From: an uncultured Oscillospiraceae bacterium
GTDB lineage: Bacteria; Bacillota; Clostridia; Oscillospirales; Oscillospiraceae
Assembly (NCBI GenBank): GCA_934659445.1
Contig: CAKUHV010000095.1
Coordinates: forward strand, 1-6,227
Direction of reading: 5' to 3'
Length of the DNA stretch: 6,227 bases
The position numbers were made by a program, and so were the translations under genes. Below, in pieces: positions 5,251 to 6,227 of the stretch (position 1 is the stretch's first letter; each line of letters begins with the position of its first letter). Under the pieces are notes generated by a model. The model made no database searches. It was not told the DNA's origin and worked only from the letters and a program-made list of their open reading frames with translations.

Positions 5251-6084
5251 ATGAGGATCAAAACCGTATGGGCCGTCTATTTCAGCGGCACCGGCACCAC
5301 GGAAAAGGTGGTCACCGCAGTGGCAAAGGACATGGCTAACGCCCTGGGGGCGGAGTATGACAGCTTCAGCTTCAATCTGCCCAAGAGCCGGGAGGGGGAG
5401 CTGACCTTCGGCCCGGAGGAGCTGGTGGTATTCGGCGTGCCCGTCTACGCCGGACGGGTGCCCAACCTGCTGCTGCCCTACATTCAGAATAAGGTGAAGG
5501 GAGATAAGACCCCCGCCGTCCCCGTGGTGCTGTACGGCAACCGGAATTTTGACGACGGCCTGATGGAGCTGCGCAATGTGTTGTTCCAGAACGGCTTCCG
5601 TCCCTTTGCCGCCGGAGCCTTTGTGGGGGAGCACTCCTTCTCAAAGATCCTGGGCGCCGGGCGGCCGGACGGAGAGGATATGGCTTTGGCCGCCCAGCTG
5701 GCGGAGAAGGCCGCCGGAATGGCCAGAGATATGGCCCAGCCGCCTGAGCAGCCTGTGGCGGTGGAGGGGTGCGACCCCATCCGTCCCTACTACACCCCCC
5801 GTGACCGCCATGGCGAGCCCATCAAGGACTTTTTGAAGGCCAAGCCGGTCACCGACCCGGACAAGTGCGTCCGCTGCGGCCTGTGCGCCCGCCTGTGCCC
5901 CATGGGGGCCATCGACCCCAACGACGTGTCCAACGTGGTGGGCAAGTGCATCAAGTGCTGTGCCTGCGTGAAGAAGTGCCCCACGGGGGCCAAATACTTC
6001 GACCACCCCGGCTATCTCTACCACCAGCACGAGCTGGAGGACCAGTATGCCGGCCGCCGCGCCCCCAGCAAGCTCTTTTTCTGA
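5251..6084 (+). CDS. EFR1-type protein: flavodoxin domain fused to two [4Fe-4S] clusters
   Basis: The 277-aa protein starts with a flavodoxin-like domain: phosphate-binding FSGTGTT (11-17), VFGVPVYAGRVP (60-71) and YGNRNFDDGLMEL (95-107) match the EFR1 family. The C-terminus is a bacterial ferredoxin module with C206-C209-C212-C216 and C233-C236-C239-C243, each ending in Cys-Pro, and an extra C237 inside the second motif. It should pass electrons between FMN and two [4Fe-4S] clusters in the cytosol of an anaerobe; partners are unknown. ATG 5251 is preferred, with AAGGAAGGAA ending eight to nine bases upstream. An in-frame TTG at 5230 would include the SD as coding sequence. It is the last gene of the ruvX operon and is followed by a strong hairpin. 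Confidence 0.9.
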   Translation: MRIKTVWAVYFSGTGTTEKVVTAVAKDMANALGAEYDSFSFNLPKSREGELTFGPEELVVFGVPVYAGRVPNLLLPYIQNKVKGDKTPAVPVVLYGNRNFDDGLMELRNVLFQNGFRPFAAGAFVGEHSFSKILGAGRPDGEDMALAAQLAEKAAGMARDMAQPPEQPVAVEGCDPIRPYYTPRDRHGEPIKDFLKAKPVTDPDKCVRCGLCARLCPMGAIDPNDVSNVVGKCIKCCACVKKCPTGAKYFDHPGYLYHQHELEDQYAGRRAPSKLFF

Positions 6085-6093
6085 ATCGCACAT

Positions 6094-6130
6094 AACGGCC
6101 CGCCTTCCTTCACCAGGAAGGCGGGCCGTT
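6094..6130 (+). terminator. Perfect 16-bp hairpin after the EFR1-type gene
   Basis: AACGGCCCGCCTTCCT (6094-6109) pairs perfectly with 6115-6130 around a five-base loop, 10 bases after the stop codon. The bases after it are GCTATAC rather than a T-run, so it may terminate weakly or act as a 3' end stabiliser. Confidence 0.6.
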
Positions 6131-6148
6131 GCTATACAGGAGGATGAA

Positions 6149-6178
6149 AGCCCCGGTCCGCGATCGCGGACCGGGGCT
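6149..6178. repeat. 30-bp perfect palindrome
   Basis: Arms 6149-6163 and 6164-6178 are exact reverse complements with no spacer, with GCGATCGC at the centre. In RNA it would form a 13-bp stem with a GAUC loop. It lies 18 bases after the preceding hairpin. No T-run of note follows on plus; on minus only TTT follows. It may be a second terminator, a leader hairpin of a gene beyond the window, or a protein-binding site. The remaining bases to 6227 show no supportable gene, though GGGAAGGAAG near the end could be an SD for one. Confidence 0.7.
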
Positions 6179-6227
6179 GAGACGGTCGAAAAAGTGGCAG
6201 TACGTATAGATACGGGAAGGAAGATAG

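Noticed and set aside
4669..5634. 321-codon minus-strand open frame spanning ruvX, the ABM gene and the EFR1-type gene
   Set aside because: It crosses three well-supported genes with good SDs and shows no family motifs.
6144..6209. 21-codon ORF beginning ATGAAAGCC through the right-edge palindrome
   Set aside because: AGGAGG abuts the ATG with no spacer, the coding sequence is mostly the palindrome, and no similar peptide is known to me.

Overview
This GC-rich window carries seven protein-coding features, one of them only a 10-base start. Codon use, Shine-Dalgarno (SD) style and protein types suggest a high-GC Clostridia genome, probably an Oscillospiraceae-like gut anaerobe (Flavonifractor/Intestinimonas/Lawsonibacter type). 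The clues are an EFR1-type flavodoxin/ferredoxin fusion, a COG2509-type FAD oxidoreductase, a DUF3810 protein and TGTCATT/AATGACA intergenic repeats. The taxonomic placement is inference.

Left edge (1-260): an AT-richer intergenic region. A leftward gene starts at base 10 and leaves the window. Upstream of it are two tandem 44-bp copies of a promoter/operator block. Each copy has a perfect extended -10 (TGATATAAT, minus strand) inside a dyad. The gene-proximal dyad is larger, about 47 bp, and includes the SD of the leftward gene. A nested-stem hairpin with T-runs on both sides (175-236) separates this region from the next operon.

261-2941 (minus strand): a two-gene operon. A 527-aa FAD-dependent dehydrogenase comes first and overlaps, through ATGA, a 366-aa DUF3810 membrane protein with an HELSH metallopeptidase motif. 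Its promoter (extended -10 TGGTATAAT) is visible at 2994-3022.

3037-3190: a structured intergenic repeat. A 105-bp multi-hairpin palindrome ending in TGTCATT...AATGACA is nested in an outer inverted 18-mer. A third copy of the 18-mer lies just past the DUF3810 stop codon, 17/18 identical to the inverted copy upstream of the FAD gene. The operon is therefore bracketed by inverted repeats.

3251-4408 (plus): a tyrosine recombinase with all catalytic residues, without an excisionase or other mobile-element genes in view. 4442-6084 (plus): a likely operon of RuvX/YqgF, a small ABM-fold protein (ATGA overlap) and an EFR1-type protein. It has a candidate promoter inside the 3' end of the recombinase gene and a perfect 16-bp hairpin after it. 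The right edge holds a 30-bp perfect palindrome and no supportable gene.

No complete novel defence or mobile system is present. The points most worth a second look are the duplicated operator with possible SD sequestration, the inverted-repeat family around the FAD/DUF3810 operon next to a lone recombinase, and the likely CTG start of RuvX.
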